Shown: positions 27,680 through 38,858 of the stretch, piece after piece | How the letters are laid out: each line of letters begins with the position of its first letter | Position numbering within the stretch: the first letter of the stretch is position 1 | Source of the DNA: JBDSLU01 sp039916225 | GTDB lineage: Bacteria > Acidobacteriota > Vicinamibacteria > Vicinamibacterales > Vicinamibacteraceae | DNA length: 54,094 nucleotides | Direction: 5' to 3' | Assembly: GCA_039916225.1 (NCBI GenBank) | Contig: JBDSLU010000489.1 | Span: forward strand, 1 to 54,094 | Notes under the pieces: generated by a model | The model's input: the letters and a program-made list of their open reading frames with translations, nothing else | Told to the model about the DNA's origin: nothing | Database searches by the model: none | Made by a program: the position numbers and the translations under genes

Positions 27680-28789
27680 ATGGAACTCTCCGTTAGCAAG
27701 GCGGACCTGCTGCGGGAACTGCAGTTCTTCCAGGGCATCGTCGAGCGCAAGAACACGATCCCCATCCTCGCCAACGTCCTGATCGACGCCAAGGGCACGG
27801 AGGTCCGCCTGTCGGCCACCGACCTGGAGGTGGGGCTGAAGAGCCGCGTCACCGCCAAAATCGAAAAGCCCGGCTCGCTGACGCTGCCCGCCAAGAAGCT
27901 TTTCGAGATCGTCAAGGCGCTGCCGGACACCGACATCCTCATCCAGGAGGACAAGAACGGGGTCAAGGTCGCGGCCGACCGGTTCGAGTCCAGGCTGCAG
28001 ACCATGTCCCGGGACGACTTCCCGGCCATGCCGGACAGTACGGGCCCCGGAGACGCCACCCTGCCCCGCGACATCACCCGGCAGATGGTGGCCAAGACCC
28101 AGTTCGCCATCACCGGCGAGGACACCCGCTATTTCCTCAACGGCGCGCTCCTGGTGCTTCGGCCCAAGGAGATGAGCATGGTCGCCACCGACGGGCATCG
28201 CCTGGCGCTGGTGACCGCTCCGCGCGAAGGCGCTCCCGGTTCACCGGACGAGCTGCGGGTCATCGTCCAGAAGAAGACCCTGCTCGAGCTCGGACGGCTG
28301 CTTGGCGAAGCCGGTGACGAGGTCACCTTCGAGAAGGGCGAGAACCACCTGTTCTTCCGCTTCGCCGACCGCCTCCTCGTGTCGCGGATGATAGACGGCC
28401 AGTTTCCCGCCTACGAGCGGGTCATCCCGAAGGGCAACGACAAGGCGGTCGAGTTCGATCGGGATCGTCTGACGAGCGCCGTCAAGCGCGTGGCGTTGCT
28501 GGCCAACGAACGGTCGCGCTCGGTCAAGTTCCAGATGGATCCCGGTGAAGTCATCGTGACGTCGAACAGCTCCGAGTTCGGCGAAGCGAAGGAAGTCATT
28601 CCGGTCGAGTACAGCGGCCCATCCGTCACGATCTGCTTCAACGCCCAGTACGTCCTCGATTTTCTCGCCGTCGCCGAAACCGAGGTGGTCGTGCTGCAGT
28701 TCAAGGACGAGATGAGCCAGGCCGTCATGAAGCCGGTGGGTGCGGTCGGCTACGACTACACGTACGTGATCATGCCGATGCGGATCTGA
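27680..28789 (+). CDS. dnaN: DNA polymerase III beta subunit (sliding clamp)
   Basis: This 369-residue clamp subunit forms a ring around DNA that tethers polymerase III and other partners. It has three repeated domains. The N-terminal MELSVSKADLLRELQFFQGIVERKNTIPILANVLI, the central GEDTRYFLNGALLVL and the C-terminal YDYTYVIMPMRI, which forms part of the partner-binding pocket, are all typical. It follows dnaA after 354 bp of origin-like DNA and precedes gyrB; the recF gene often found next is absent. Confidence 0.98.
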   Translation: MELSVSKADLLRELQFFQGIVERKNTIPILANVLIDAKGTEVRLSATDLEVGLKSRVTAKIEKPGSLTLPAKKLFEIVKALPDTDILIQEDKNGVKVAADRFESRLQTMSRDDFPAMPDSTGPGDATLPRDITRQMVAKTQFAITGEDTRYFLNGALLVLRPKEMSMVATDGHRLALVTAPREGAPGSPDELRVIVQKKTLLELGRLLGEAGDEVTFEKGENHLFFRFADRLLVSRMIDGQFPAYERVIPKGNDKAVEFDRDRLTSAVKRVALLANERSRSVKFQMDPGEVIVTSNSSEFGEAKEVIPVEYSGPSVTICFNAQYVLDFLAVAETEVVVLQFKDEMSQAVMKPVGAVGYDYTYVIMPMRI

Positions 28790-28806
28790 GTTTTGGGTGC
28801 TGTCGG

Positions 28807-28824
28807 CCCGGCGCAGATGCCGGG
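28807..28824 (+). terminator. Weak hairpin after dnaN
   Basis: CCCGGC / GCCGGG forms a 6-bp stem with a 6-nt loop 18 bases after the dnaN stop, followed by TT only. It may slow transcription between dnaN and gyrB, but it is a weak candidate. Confidence 0.3.
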
Positions 28825-28901
28825 TTGAAGCGTTCGCCAGCCACGCGCCAACGCCTGGCTGGGCTCCGGCACTCCTGATGCTCGCGATCCACCAGATGTA
28901 G

Positions 28902-31499
28902 ATGGAACAGGACACTTCTCTCCAACCGCCGCCAGGCGGTCCGGCTCCGACTGACGTGACGGCCGATGTCCCGCTGAACGGCACCTCAGCCGACGACTAC
29001 GGCGCAGACAAGATCAAGGTCCTCGAAGGCCTGGAGGCGGTCCGCAAGCGCCCGGCCATGTACATCGGCTCGACCGGGCCGCAGGGTCTTCACCATCTCG
29101 TCTATGAGGTCGTCGACAACTCGATCGACGAAGCCCTCGCCGGTTACTGCGACCAGGTCAACGTCCGCATCCATCTCGACAACTCGATCACGGTCATCGA
29201 CAACGGCCGCGGCATTCCGACGGATATGCACGAGAGCGGCAAGTCGGCCGCTGAAGTCGTACTCACCGTCCTGCACGCCGGCGGCAAGTTCGACAACAAC
29301 AGCTACAAGGTGTCCGGCGGCCTGCACGGCGTCGGCGTCTCGGTCGTCAACGCGCTGTCCGAGCGGCTCGACCTCGAGATCTACCGAAACGGCCAGGTCC
29401 ACAGCCAGACCTTCGAGCGCGGCAAGCCGGTCGCCGACCTGATCAACACCGGCACGACCAAGAAGCGCGGCACGAAGATCACCTTCAAACCGGACGCCGA
29501 GATCTTCGAAACGACGGAGTTCAGCTTCGACACGCTCGCCAACCGCCTGCGCGAACTCGCCTTTCTCAACGCCGGCGTCCAGATCACGCTCGACGACGAG
29601 CGCGAGGACGGCAAGGCGCACCACTTCCACTACGAAGGCGGCATCAACCAGTTCGTCACGTTCCTGAATCAGGCCAAGGCCGCCGTCAACGACCAGCCCA
29701 TCTACATGAAGGGCGAGAAGGACGGCATCCAGGTCGAGATCGCGCTGCAGTGGAACGACAGCTACACCGAGTTGATGTACTCGTTCGCCAACAACATCAA
29801 CACGCACGAAGGCGGCACCCATCTCTCGGGGTTTCGCGCCGCGCTGACGCGCACGATCAACGCCTACACGATCAGCAACAACCTGTCGAAGGACCTCAAG
29901 GAGAACGTCAGCGGTGACGACATCCGCGAGGGCCTGACCGGCGTCATCAGCGTCAAGATTCCGCAGCCGCAGTTCGAAGGCCAGACCAAGACGAAGCTCG
30001 GGAACACCGAGGTAAAGGGCATCGTCGAGACGATCGTCAACGAGCGGCTGGGGGCGTTCCTCGAAGAGAACCCGGCCGTCGCCAAGCGCGTCATCCAGAA
30101 GGCCATCGATGCCGCCCGCGCCCGGGAAGCCGCGCGCAAGGCGCGTGACCTGGTGCGCCGCAAGGGCGCCCTCGACAGCGGCATGCTGCCCGGCAAACTC
30201 GCCGACTGCCAGGAACGCGATCCGGCGCAGAGCGAGATCTACATCGTCGAAGGCGATTCGGCCGGCGGCTCGGCCAAGCAGGGCCGTGATCGGCGCTTCC
30301 AGGCGATCCTGCCCATCCGCGGGAAGATCCTGAACGTCGAGAAGGCGCGCTTCGACAAGATGCTGAGCAGCGACGCCATCAGGACGATGATCGCCGCGAT
30401 CGGCTGCGGCATCGGTGCTGAGGAGTTCTCGATCGAGAAGCTCCGCTATCACCGCATCATCATCATGACGGACGCCGACGTGGACGGCTCCCACATCCGC
30501 ACGCTGCTGCTGACGTTCTTCTATCGGCAGATGCGTCAATTGATCGACGCGGGCTACGTCTACATCGCGCAGCCGCCGCTGTTCCACGTCAAGCGCGGCA
30601 AAAAGACGACCTATGTCAAGGACGAGCGCGAGCTCGACAGCCTGCTCGTGCGACGCGCCGTCGAGAACCGTGTGGTGCGTACGACGAACGGCCGCGATCT
30701 GCAGGGTGCCGAGCTCGAGAAGCACCTGCAGCAGCTCGGCGTGCTGCAGAAGCACCTCCAGCGTGTCGAGCGCCGCGGTGCCACTCGCGACGTCGTGCTC
30801 GGGCTCCTCGCCGCGGATGTCCGCGACGCCAGCGCCTTCGCCGATGCCGATCGCATCGAGGCGATTGCCGCCACGCTGCGGACGCCGACTCGCGAGGTAA
30901 CCGTGCAGTCCGACGACGAGCACAACGCACAGGCGATCCTGATCAGCGATCGGTCGGCGGGCTACGTTCGCCAGAACGTCGTTGGCGTCGAGTTCGTGAC
31001 CGCGCCCGACTACCGCGCGCTGGTGACGAGCCACTCCGCCGTCCGGGATCTGCTCGGCGCGGTGGTCATCCGCACCCTCGATGGCAAGGTCGACGCCGAC
31101 GCGGACACCGACGAGATCGTCGAGGCCGATGCTCCGGGCGTCGGCGACATCGCCACCATCCTGGCCCGCGCCGAGACGCCCGCGCCGAGTCTCAAGGCGC
31201 CGAAGCCGGCAAAGGACGCCGACGTCAGCATCGCCTCGATGGACGGGCTCCTCGAGTTCTTCATCGCCGCCGGCCGCAAGGGCATCACCATCGGCCGCTA
31301 CAAGGGCCTCGGGGAGATGAACCCCGAGCAGCTGTGGATGACGACGATGGACCCGAGCGTCCGCACGCTGCTTCAGGTCAAGGCTGAAGACCACGCCGAA
31401 GCCGACCTGATGTTCACGACCCTGATGGGCGACCAGGTCGAGCCGCGCCGCAAGTTCATCGAGGACAACGCCCTCGACGTGAAGAACCTCGACATCTAG
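28902..31499 (+). CDS. gyrB: DNA gyrase subunit B
   Basis: This 865-residue ATPase subunit introduces negative supercoils with GyrA. After about 30 non-conserved residues the GHKL ATPase begins (IKVLEGLEAVRKRPAMYIGSTG, NGRGIPTD, GGLHGVGVSVVNALS). The TOPRIM domain has EGDSAGGSAKQGRDR at about 450 and the metal-binding TDADVDGSH near 523. Residues about 560-780 form an insertion between TOPRIM and the C-terminal GRYKGLGEMNPEQLW. This insertion is known from Gram-negative gyrases and is absent from the shorter Gram-positive type. The end EDNALDVKNLDI is canonical. The ATP-site and TOPRIM motifs are intact. Confidence 0.98.
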   Translation: MEQDTSLQPPPGGPAPTDVTADVPLNGTSADDYGADKIKVLEGLEAVRKRPAMYIGSTGPQGLHHLVYEVVDNSIDEALAGYCDQVNVRIHLDNSITVIDNGRGIPTDMHESGKSAAEVVLTVLHAGGKFDNNSYKVSGGLHGVGVSVVNALSERLDLEIYRNGQVHSQTFERGKPVADLINTGTTKKRGTKITFKPDAEIFETTEFSFDTLANRLRELAFLNAGVQITLDDEREDGKAHHFHYEGGINQFVTFLNQAKAAVNDQPIYMKGEKDGIQVEIALQWNDSYTELMYSFANNINTHEGGTHLSGFRAALTRTINAYTISNNLSKDLKENVSGDDIREGLTGVISVKIPQPQFEGQTKTKLGNTEVKGIVETIVNERLGAFLEENPAVAKRVIQKAIDAARAREAARKARDLVRRKGALDSGMLPGKLADCQERDPAQSEIYIVEGDSAGGSAKQGRDRRFQAILPIRGKILNVEKARFDKMLSSDAIRTMIAAIGCGIGAEEFSIEKLRYHRIIIMTDADVDGSHIRTLLLTFFYRQMRQLIDAGYVYIAQPPLFHVKRGKKTTYVKDERELDSLLVRRAVENRVVRTTNGRDLQGAELEKHLQQLGVLQKHLQRVERRGATRDVVLGLLAADVRDASAFADADRIEAIAATLRTPTREVTVQSDDEHNAQAILISDRSAGYVRQNVVGVEFVTAPDYRALVTSHSAVRDLLGAVVIRTLDGKVDADADTDEIVEADAPGVGDIATILARAETPAPSLKAPKPAKDADVSIASMDGLLEFFIAAGRKGITIGRYKGLGEMNPEQLWMTTMDPSVRTLLQVKAEDHAEADLMFTTLMGDQVEPRRKFIEDNALDVKNLDI

Positions 31500-31525
31500 G
31501 CCGTCTTTCTGCAACTCCGGAGTGA

Positions 31526-34192
<2,667 letters not shown>

Positions 34193-34240
34193 CGTCCGTC
34201 TGTCGCGGCTGATCGCGGACGGTCGGAAGGGGGACTGACG

Positions 34241-34744
34241 ATGGCTGGCGCCAACGATGCCGTGCTCGATGCCTTACTCGACTCGTGGGATCGCAACAAC
34301 ACCATCCTGGTCAACCTGCTGCGCGCGATTCCGGAAGGCGCGATGGACATCCGCGCCACCGGCAGCAGTCCGTCGATCGGCCAGATGTTCATGCACATGC
34401 ACTATGTGCGGCTCATCTTCGTCCACGAGGACGCACCGGAGTTCTCGACGGATCTGCCCAAGCACGAGTGGATCGCGGAACGCGATCGCGATCGCATGGC
34501 CGAGATGTTGAGCGACAGCGCGCGGGCCGTGCGCGGGGCCGTGCACGGCAAGCTGACGTCAGGCCGTGAGATGGACCTGCACTACGACCACCCGATGCTG
34601 CTGCTGCAGCACATGGTGTGGCACGAGGGCTATCACCATGGCCAGATCAAGCTGGCGCTCAAGCTGGCCGGCCACCCGTTCGACGACGAGGAAATCGGAG
34701 CGGTCACCTGGGACGTCTGGATGAAGAAGGCGCCTCGAGGCTGA
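34241..34744 (+). CDS. DinB-family protein (putative metal-dependent four-helix-bundle enzyme)
   Basis: This 167-residue protein has DinB/YfiT-like helices. An N-terminal DSWDRNNTILVNLLRAIPEGAMDIRATGSSPSIGQMFMHMHYVR carries the first His, and a C-terminal MLLLQHMVWHEGYHHGQIKLALKL has the HxxxH pair. The three His typically bind a divalent metal. Families of this fold include thiol-dependent transferases and many proteins of unknown substrate. A strong AGGGGGA ribosome site precedes the ATG. It follows gyrA by 48 bases and may be read through from it. Confidence 0.85.
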   Translation: MAGANDAVLDALLDSWDRNNTILVNLLRAIPEGAMDIRATGSSPSIGQMFMHMHYVRLIFVHEDAPEFSTDLPKHEWIAERDRDRMAEMLSDSARAVRGAVHGKLTSGREMDLHYDHPMLLLQHMVWHEGYHHGQIKLALKLAGHPFDDEEIGAVTWDVWMKKAPRG

Positions 34745-34843
34745 GCAAGCGAGATCAGCGGTACCGCGCTGAGCCGGCATGGACACCATTGGCGCATTGG
34801 AAACGTGGCTCGATCTGGTGCGCTGCTGGAGGCGACTGAACCC

Positions 34844-35815
34844 GTGCGAACCCGGCGCGTGCCGCCGCCCGGCGAGCTCATCGACGCCGGCGGACACCGG
34901 CTCCACGTCTGCAGCCGCGGCGAAGGCGCTCCGCCTGTCCTGCTCGAGGCGGGAGTGGCCGCCTCCTCGCTGAGCTGGGCGCGGGTCCAGCCCGCACTGG
35001 CGGCCTTCACCCGGGTCTGCGCCTACGATCGCGCTGGCCTGGCGTGGAGCGACGCCGCATCGTCTCCCCGAACCTTCGCGCGCATCCTCGACGACCTCGC
35101 CGCCGTCGTCGCCACCCTGGGCACCGGGTCGTGGGTGTCCGTGGGCGCGGGCCAGCGGGTCATTCTGGTCGGCCACTCCTTCGGCAGTCTGATCGTGCGC
35201 GGCTATGCCGCGCGTCACCCCGAGCAGGTGGCCGGCCTGGTTCTCGTGGATCCGCCGATGGAGTGGCTCGATCGAGCGCCGACACAGGCCGGGCTGTTAC
35301 GCCGGGCGCGCCAGGCGTCGGCCATCGGAGGCTTCCTCGCCCGCATCGGCGTGGTCCGCGCTGCCCTCGCCCTGCTGACCGGCGGTCACCCAGGAGCGCC
35401 TCGCGCCTTCGTCAAGCTGCTCGGTCCGCGAGCGGCCGCTACGCTCGAGCGCCTGGTCGGCGAGGTTCGCAAGCTGCCGCGCGAACTCCATCCGGCGGTG
35501 CAGGCGCACTGGTCCGAACCGAAGTGCTTCCACGCGATGTCCGAATATCTCGGCGTCCTGCAGTCGGAAGCCGCCACGATCGCCGCCGCCGTCCCGCCTT
35601 CTCACATCCCAGTCGTCGTCATCTCCGGCGCGCATCAGCCCGCCTCCGAACTGGCGGCGCATGAGAGGTTGGCCGCGGCTTCTCCTCATGGGCGGCACGT
35701 CGTGGCGGTCAGGAGCGGCCACTGGATTCTGCTCGACGAACCCGACCTGATCGTCGACGCCGTCCGCTCCTTGACCAACGAGGAGAGCGAGGTCGCGCAC
35801 GCGTCCCTGTCGTAG
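34844..35815 (+). CDS. Alpha/beta-fold hydrolase
   Basis: This product of about 323 residues has the nucleophile elbow GHSFG (Ser at about 112), the oxyanion-side LLEAGVAASS segment, YDRAGLAWSD near 61-70, and a late His in VRSGHWILLDEPDLIVDAV (about residue 300). This is the usual order of an alpha/beta hydrolase. The acid residue is not obvious. There is no signal peptide. The start at GTG 34844 has GGAGG 11 bases upstream; another GTG in frame at 34805 would add 13 residues. The substrate cannot be predicted. Confidence 0.85.
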   Translation: MRTRRVPPPGELIDAGGHRLHVCSRGEGAPPVLLEAGVAASSLSWARVQPALAAFTRVCAYDRAGLAWSDAASSPRTFARILDDLAAVVATLGTGSWVSVGAGQRVILVGHSFGSLIVRGYAARHPEQVAGLVLVDPPMEWLDRAPTQAGLLRRARQASAIGGFLARIGVVRAALALLTGGHPGAPRAFVKLLGPRAAATLERLVGEVRKLPRELHPAVQAHWSEPKCFHAMSEYLGVLQSEAATIAAAVPPSHIPVVVISGAHQPASELAAHERLAAASPHGRHVVAVRSGHWILLDEPDLIVDAVRSLTNEESEVAHASLS

Positions 35816-35818
35816 ACT
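35813..35818 (+). promoter_or_regulatory. Candidate -10 box for a leaderless transcript
   Basis: TAGACT ends exactly six bases before the ATG at 35825, so transcription would begin at or next to the start codon. No -35 box is recognisable. The same spacing is seen before galU, serS and the ArsR gene. Confidence 0.4.
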
Positions 35819-35824
35819 TCTGGC

Positions 35825-36319
35825 ATGCCGCTGCGCTTGTCCGCCTTGCTCTTCATTGCCCTCGCGGCCATTGCGTCCCCCGCCGCGGCGCAGGTGCCTC
35901 CCGCATCGAATCCCAAGCTCGTGCAGACCGTGCCGGTCTGGACGCACAAGGTGAAGCTGCCCGCGCCCGACGGCCGCACCTTCATCAGCGACGGCGGTCT
36001 CGTGCTCGACGTCGAGGTGGCCAAGCCCGCAGTCCGGCCGTCGCAGACGATGGCGGCCGATATGGGTACGGCCGTTGCGGGCTACCTGTCGGGCTACTAC
36101 CCAACCGAGTTCGGTCTCTCGGACCTGCATGAGGGACCGTCCCCCACCGTCTTCGTCGGGCCGAAAGGGTTCGCGGTCAGCCGCAACTACGTCACCTTTC
36201 TCACCCGCTACGCGCCACGCGTCCGGCTGCGCCTGAAGGGCGACGGCTACCCTGTGCTTCTCGTCCTCGACCAGCGCAACATCGGTCTCCTGCTGCCGAC
36301 CGTGCTGGCGGCGCGCTGA
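35825..36319 (+). CDS. Small secreted protein of unknown function
   Basis: This 164-residue product is not recognised. It has a clear signal peptide (hydrophobic from about residue 5, cleavage likely after AAAQ near 22-23). The mature part is predicted beta-rich, with WTHKVKLPAPDGRTFISDGGLVLDVEVAKP and a Tyr-rich middle (GYLSGYYPTEFGLSDL). It has no Cys and no membrane segment, so it is probably periplasmic or released. No Shine-Dalgarno precedes the ATG, whereas a TAGACT box lies six bases upstream. It converges on the GH13 gene 14 bases away. Confidence 0.75.
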   Translation: MPLRLSALLFIALAAIASPAAAQVPPASNPKLVQTVPVWTHKVKLPAPDGRTFISDGGLVLDVEVAKPAVRPSQTMAADMGTAVAGYLSGYYPTEFGLSDLHEGPSPTVFVGPKGFAVSRNYVTFLTRYAPRVRLRLKGDGYPVLLVLDQRNIGLLLPTVLAAR

Positions 36320-36336
36320 GCCGCCGCGCCGGCTCA
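36317..36336. terminator. Bidirectional hairpin formed by two convergent stop codons
   Basis: TGAGCCG and CGGCTCA form a perfect 7-bp stem around a 6-nt loop. The left arm begins with the TGA of the plus-strand gene and the right arm ends with the complement of the TGA of the minus-strand gene. No T-run is present on either side, so termination strength is uncertain. Confidence 0.5.
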
Positions 36337-38013
36337 CCGCATGGGATTGGTCAGGTCGAGCGTCGAGCGATCGAGCGAGTTGTCGGCACTGCCGACGCGG
36401 TACCACGCCCACCCGTAGCCCTCCAGATCGATCCGGTGCGCCCCGTCGCTGTGCGCCTTGCTGTGCGCGTTGTCGAACACGCTGACGAGGACACCGTCGT
36501 TGGCCGTGTCGACCTTGACGCGGACCTTACGCTTGCTGCTGCCGAAGTTGTGCAGCGTCAGCAGCGACGTGTCGCGCCAGTCGTAGCGAAGCGCGAGCAC
36601 TTCTGGCGTGTTGGTGCGTAGCACGACGTAGTCGCCCCAGCTGATTTCGCGGCACTCCTTGCGGGTGCGGATGAAGCGCTCGGTCAGGTTCAGCAGCGAA
36701 TCTGGATCGGTCCGCTGTGCCATCACGTTGACCTTCTCGTAGCCGTAGGTCGCGTCGTCGATCACCGGTCGCACGACCTTCTTGGCCCGCGAGAAGCCAC
36801 CGTGCTTCTCGGACGTCCACTGCATCGGCGTCCGCGCGCACTCGCGCTCCGGCAGCCGCAGGTCGTCGCCGATGCCGATCTCGTCGCCGTACTGCATCAT
36901 CGGCGTGCCCGGCAGCGAGAACAGCAGGCTGAAGGCGAGCGCCAGCTTCCGGCGATCGTTGCCGAGCATCGGGGCGAGTCGCCGCCTGATGCCGCGGTCG
37001 TACAGTTGCATCCGCTTTTCGGGTCCGAAGGCCGCGAACACCTTCTGGCGCTGCTCCTCCGTCAGCCGTCCGAGATCGAGCTCGTCGTGACTGCGCAGGA
37101 ACTGGACCCATTGCGCGTTGCGCGGATGCTTGCGCGTCTCCTCGAGGACTTTGACCAGCGGGTCGATGTCCGCGGAAGCCAGGGCGTAGAACAGCCGCTG
37201 GTTGACCGCGAAGTTCAGCATCATCTGCAGCCGATCGCCCTCGGCGCCGAAGTAGTCGAGGCTCTCGTCTGGCGGCACGTTCGCTTCGGCCAGCATCACG
37301 GCGTCGCCGGAGCGCCACGTCAGGAACTCGCGCATCTCCTTGAGGAGATTGAAGTCCATCTGGTTGGCCACGCCGGGCCCCTTCTTCTCGATCAGGAAGG
37401 GCACCGCATCGAGGCGGAAGCCGGACACGCCGAGCTGCACCCAGAAGCCCATGATCTTCTGGATTTCGGCGCGCACGTAGGGGTTCCAGGTGTTCAGGTC
37501 GGCCTGGTGCTCGTAGAAGCGGTGAAAGTAGTAGCAGCCGGCCTTCTTGTCGAACGACCAGGTCGTCTTCTGCTCACCGGGGAAGACGATGCCCTCTTTG
37601 TGGTTCTTCGGCCGCTCGTCGGCCCACACGTACCAGTCGCGGAACTGCGACTTCGGATCGCTCCGCGCCTGCTGGAACCATGGCGAGTCGATCGACGTGT
37701 GGTTGGCGACGAGGTCGACGATGACCCGCATGCCCAAGGCGTCGGCGTGCTGGACGAAGTTGACGAAGTCGCCCAGCGACCCGTGCCGTTCGTGGACGCC
37801 GTAGTAATCCTGGACGTCGTAGCCGTTGTCGCGGTTGGGCGATGGATAGAACGGCTGCAGCCAGACGCAGGTGACGCCCAAGCCCGACAGGTAGTCGAGT
37901 CGCCGGCTCAGCCCTTCGAAGTCGCCGATGCCATCGCCATTCGCGTCCTGGTATTTCTCGACATCGAGGCAGTAGATGATGGCGTTCTTGTACCAAAGGT
38001 CATCGATGGACAT
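36334..38013 (-). CDS. treS: GH13 alpha-glucan enzyme, trehalose synthase-like
   Basis: This 559-residue glycoside hydrolase has the family-13 conserved regions: DLVANHTS at 100-107, GFRLDAVPFL with the nucleophile Asp202, LAEAN with the acid/base Glu243, and LRSHDELDL with Asp310. The opening WYKNAIIYCLDVEKYQDANGDGIGDFEGL and RDWYVWAD resemble maltose-interconverting trehalose synthases (GH13_16), but activity as an alpha-amylase or oligoglucosidase cannot be excluded. No maltokinase domain is attached. There is no signal peptide, so it is cytoplasmic. The frame is open upstream to 38361, but the ATG at 38013 begins the homology. It lies 77 bases after the LytR-type gene. Confidence 0.85.
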   Translation of the reverse strand: MSIDDLWYKNAIIYCLDVEKYQDANGDGIGDFEGLSRRLDYLSGLGVTCVWLQPFYPSPNRDNGYDVQDYYGVHERHGSLGDFVNFVQHADALGMRVIVDLVANHTSIDSPWFQQARSDPKSQFRDWYVWADERPKNHKEGIVFPGEQKTTWSFDKKAGCYYFHRFYEHQADLNTWNPYVRAEIQKIMGFWVQLGVSGFRLDAVPFLIEKKGPGVANQMDFNLLKEMREFLTWRSGDAVMLAEANVPPDESLDYFGAEGDRLQMMLNFAVNQRLFYALASADIDPLVKVLEETRKHPRNAQWVQFLRSHDELDLGRLTEEQRQKVFAAFGPEKRMQLYDRGIRRRLAPMLGNDRRKLALAFSLLFSLPGTPMMQYGDEIGIGDDLRLPERECARTPMQWTSEKHGGFSRAKKVVRPVIDDATYGYEKVNVMAQRTDPDSLLNLTERFIRTRKECREISWGDYVVLRTNTPEVLALRYDWRDTSLLTLHNFGSSKRKVRVKVDTANDGVLVSVFDNAHSKAHSDGAHRIDLEGYGWAWYRVGSADNSLDRSTLDLTNPMR

Positions 38014-38090
38014 AGCTGGTCCGTCGACGAATGCAAAATGGGAGCCGGGGTCGGAGGTGAAACCGGTGAGGCTGGGCCGCCTGGTGCGCG

Positions 38091-38858
38091 TCAGAAGGGG
38101 TTCACCAGAAGGTCGCGCACGCGATCGCCGTAGGCGCGGCCCGCCGGGACCCGTCCGCCAGACGTGAGCTCGATGACGTACTGCCCGCCCGCCAGCGACC
38201 ACACCTGCTTGATCCGTGTGACGTTCACGATGTGTGAGCGATGGACGCGGACGAAGCCAGCGGGATCGAGCGCCGCTTCGATGTTGTTCATCGAGACGTG
38301 CAGCAGATGGCCGGTCTGTCCGACGTGCAGGCAGACGTAGTTCTGCGCCGCTTCGATCCAATCGACCGCCTCGACCGGGACGAAGATGGTCCGCTCGGCC
38401 GAGCGGATCGCGAACCGGGAGAGCCGCCGCGCCGGATGCGCGATGGCCTCGAGCATGGTGAGCATCTGCCGCCTGCCCTCGCCCTCGGCCGGCCCCTGCA
38501 GCCGCGACGCGGCTCGCGCGAACGCGGTCTGGAACCGCTCTGCGGTCACCGGCTTGAGCAGGTAGTCGACGGCGCTGATCTCGAAGGCGCGAACGGCGTA
38601 GTGGTCGTGCGCCGTCACGAATATCACGCTGGGCATCCTGTCGGCGCCGATCGCCTCGACCACGGCGAAGCCGTCCAGCCGCGGCATCTGGACGTCGAGC
38701 AGGACGAGATTCGGCTGCTGTTCGCGAATGGCCGCCACCGCCTCGCGGCCGTTGCGTGCTTCGCAGATCGCCTCGACATGCGGCTGTCCGCTGATCAGCA
38801 GCCTGAGTCCTTGGCGCGCCAGCGGCTCGTCGTCGGCGATGAGCACTTTCAGCCGCAC
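38091..38858 (-). CDS. LytTR-family response regulator
   Basis: This 255-residue protein has a receiver domain (about 1-120) with the acidic pair at 9-10, the phospho-acceptor Asp55 in LVLLDVQMP and the Lys in LLKPVTAERF. A LytTR DNA-binding domain (about 145-250) follows: RSAERTIFVPVEAVDWIEAAQNYVCLHV, FVRVHRSHIVNVTRIKQV, GGRVPAGRAY. It starts at GTG with a strong GGAGG six bases upstream, and this start lies inside the 3' end of the sensor kinase gene (10-base overlap). The upstream open frame to 39272 is an out-of-frame shadow of that kinase. It pairs with the kinase in a two-component system. Confidence 0.93.
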   Translation of the reverse strand: MRLKVLIADDEPLARQGLRLLISGQPHVEAICEARNGREAVAAIREQQPNLVLLDVQMPRLDGFAVVEAIGADRMPSVIFVTAHDHYAVRAFEISAVDYLLKPVTAERFQTAFARAASRLQGPAEGEGRRQMLTMLEAIAHPARRLSRFAIRSAERTIFVPVEAVDWIEAAQNYVCLHVGQTGHLLHVSMNNIEAALDPAGFVRVHRSHIVNVTRIKQVWSLAGGQYVIELTSGGRVPAGRAYGDRVRDLLVNPF

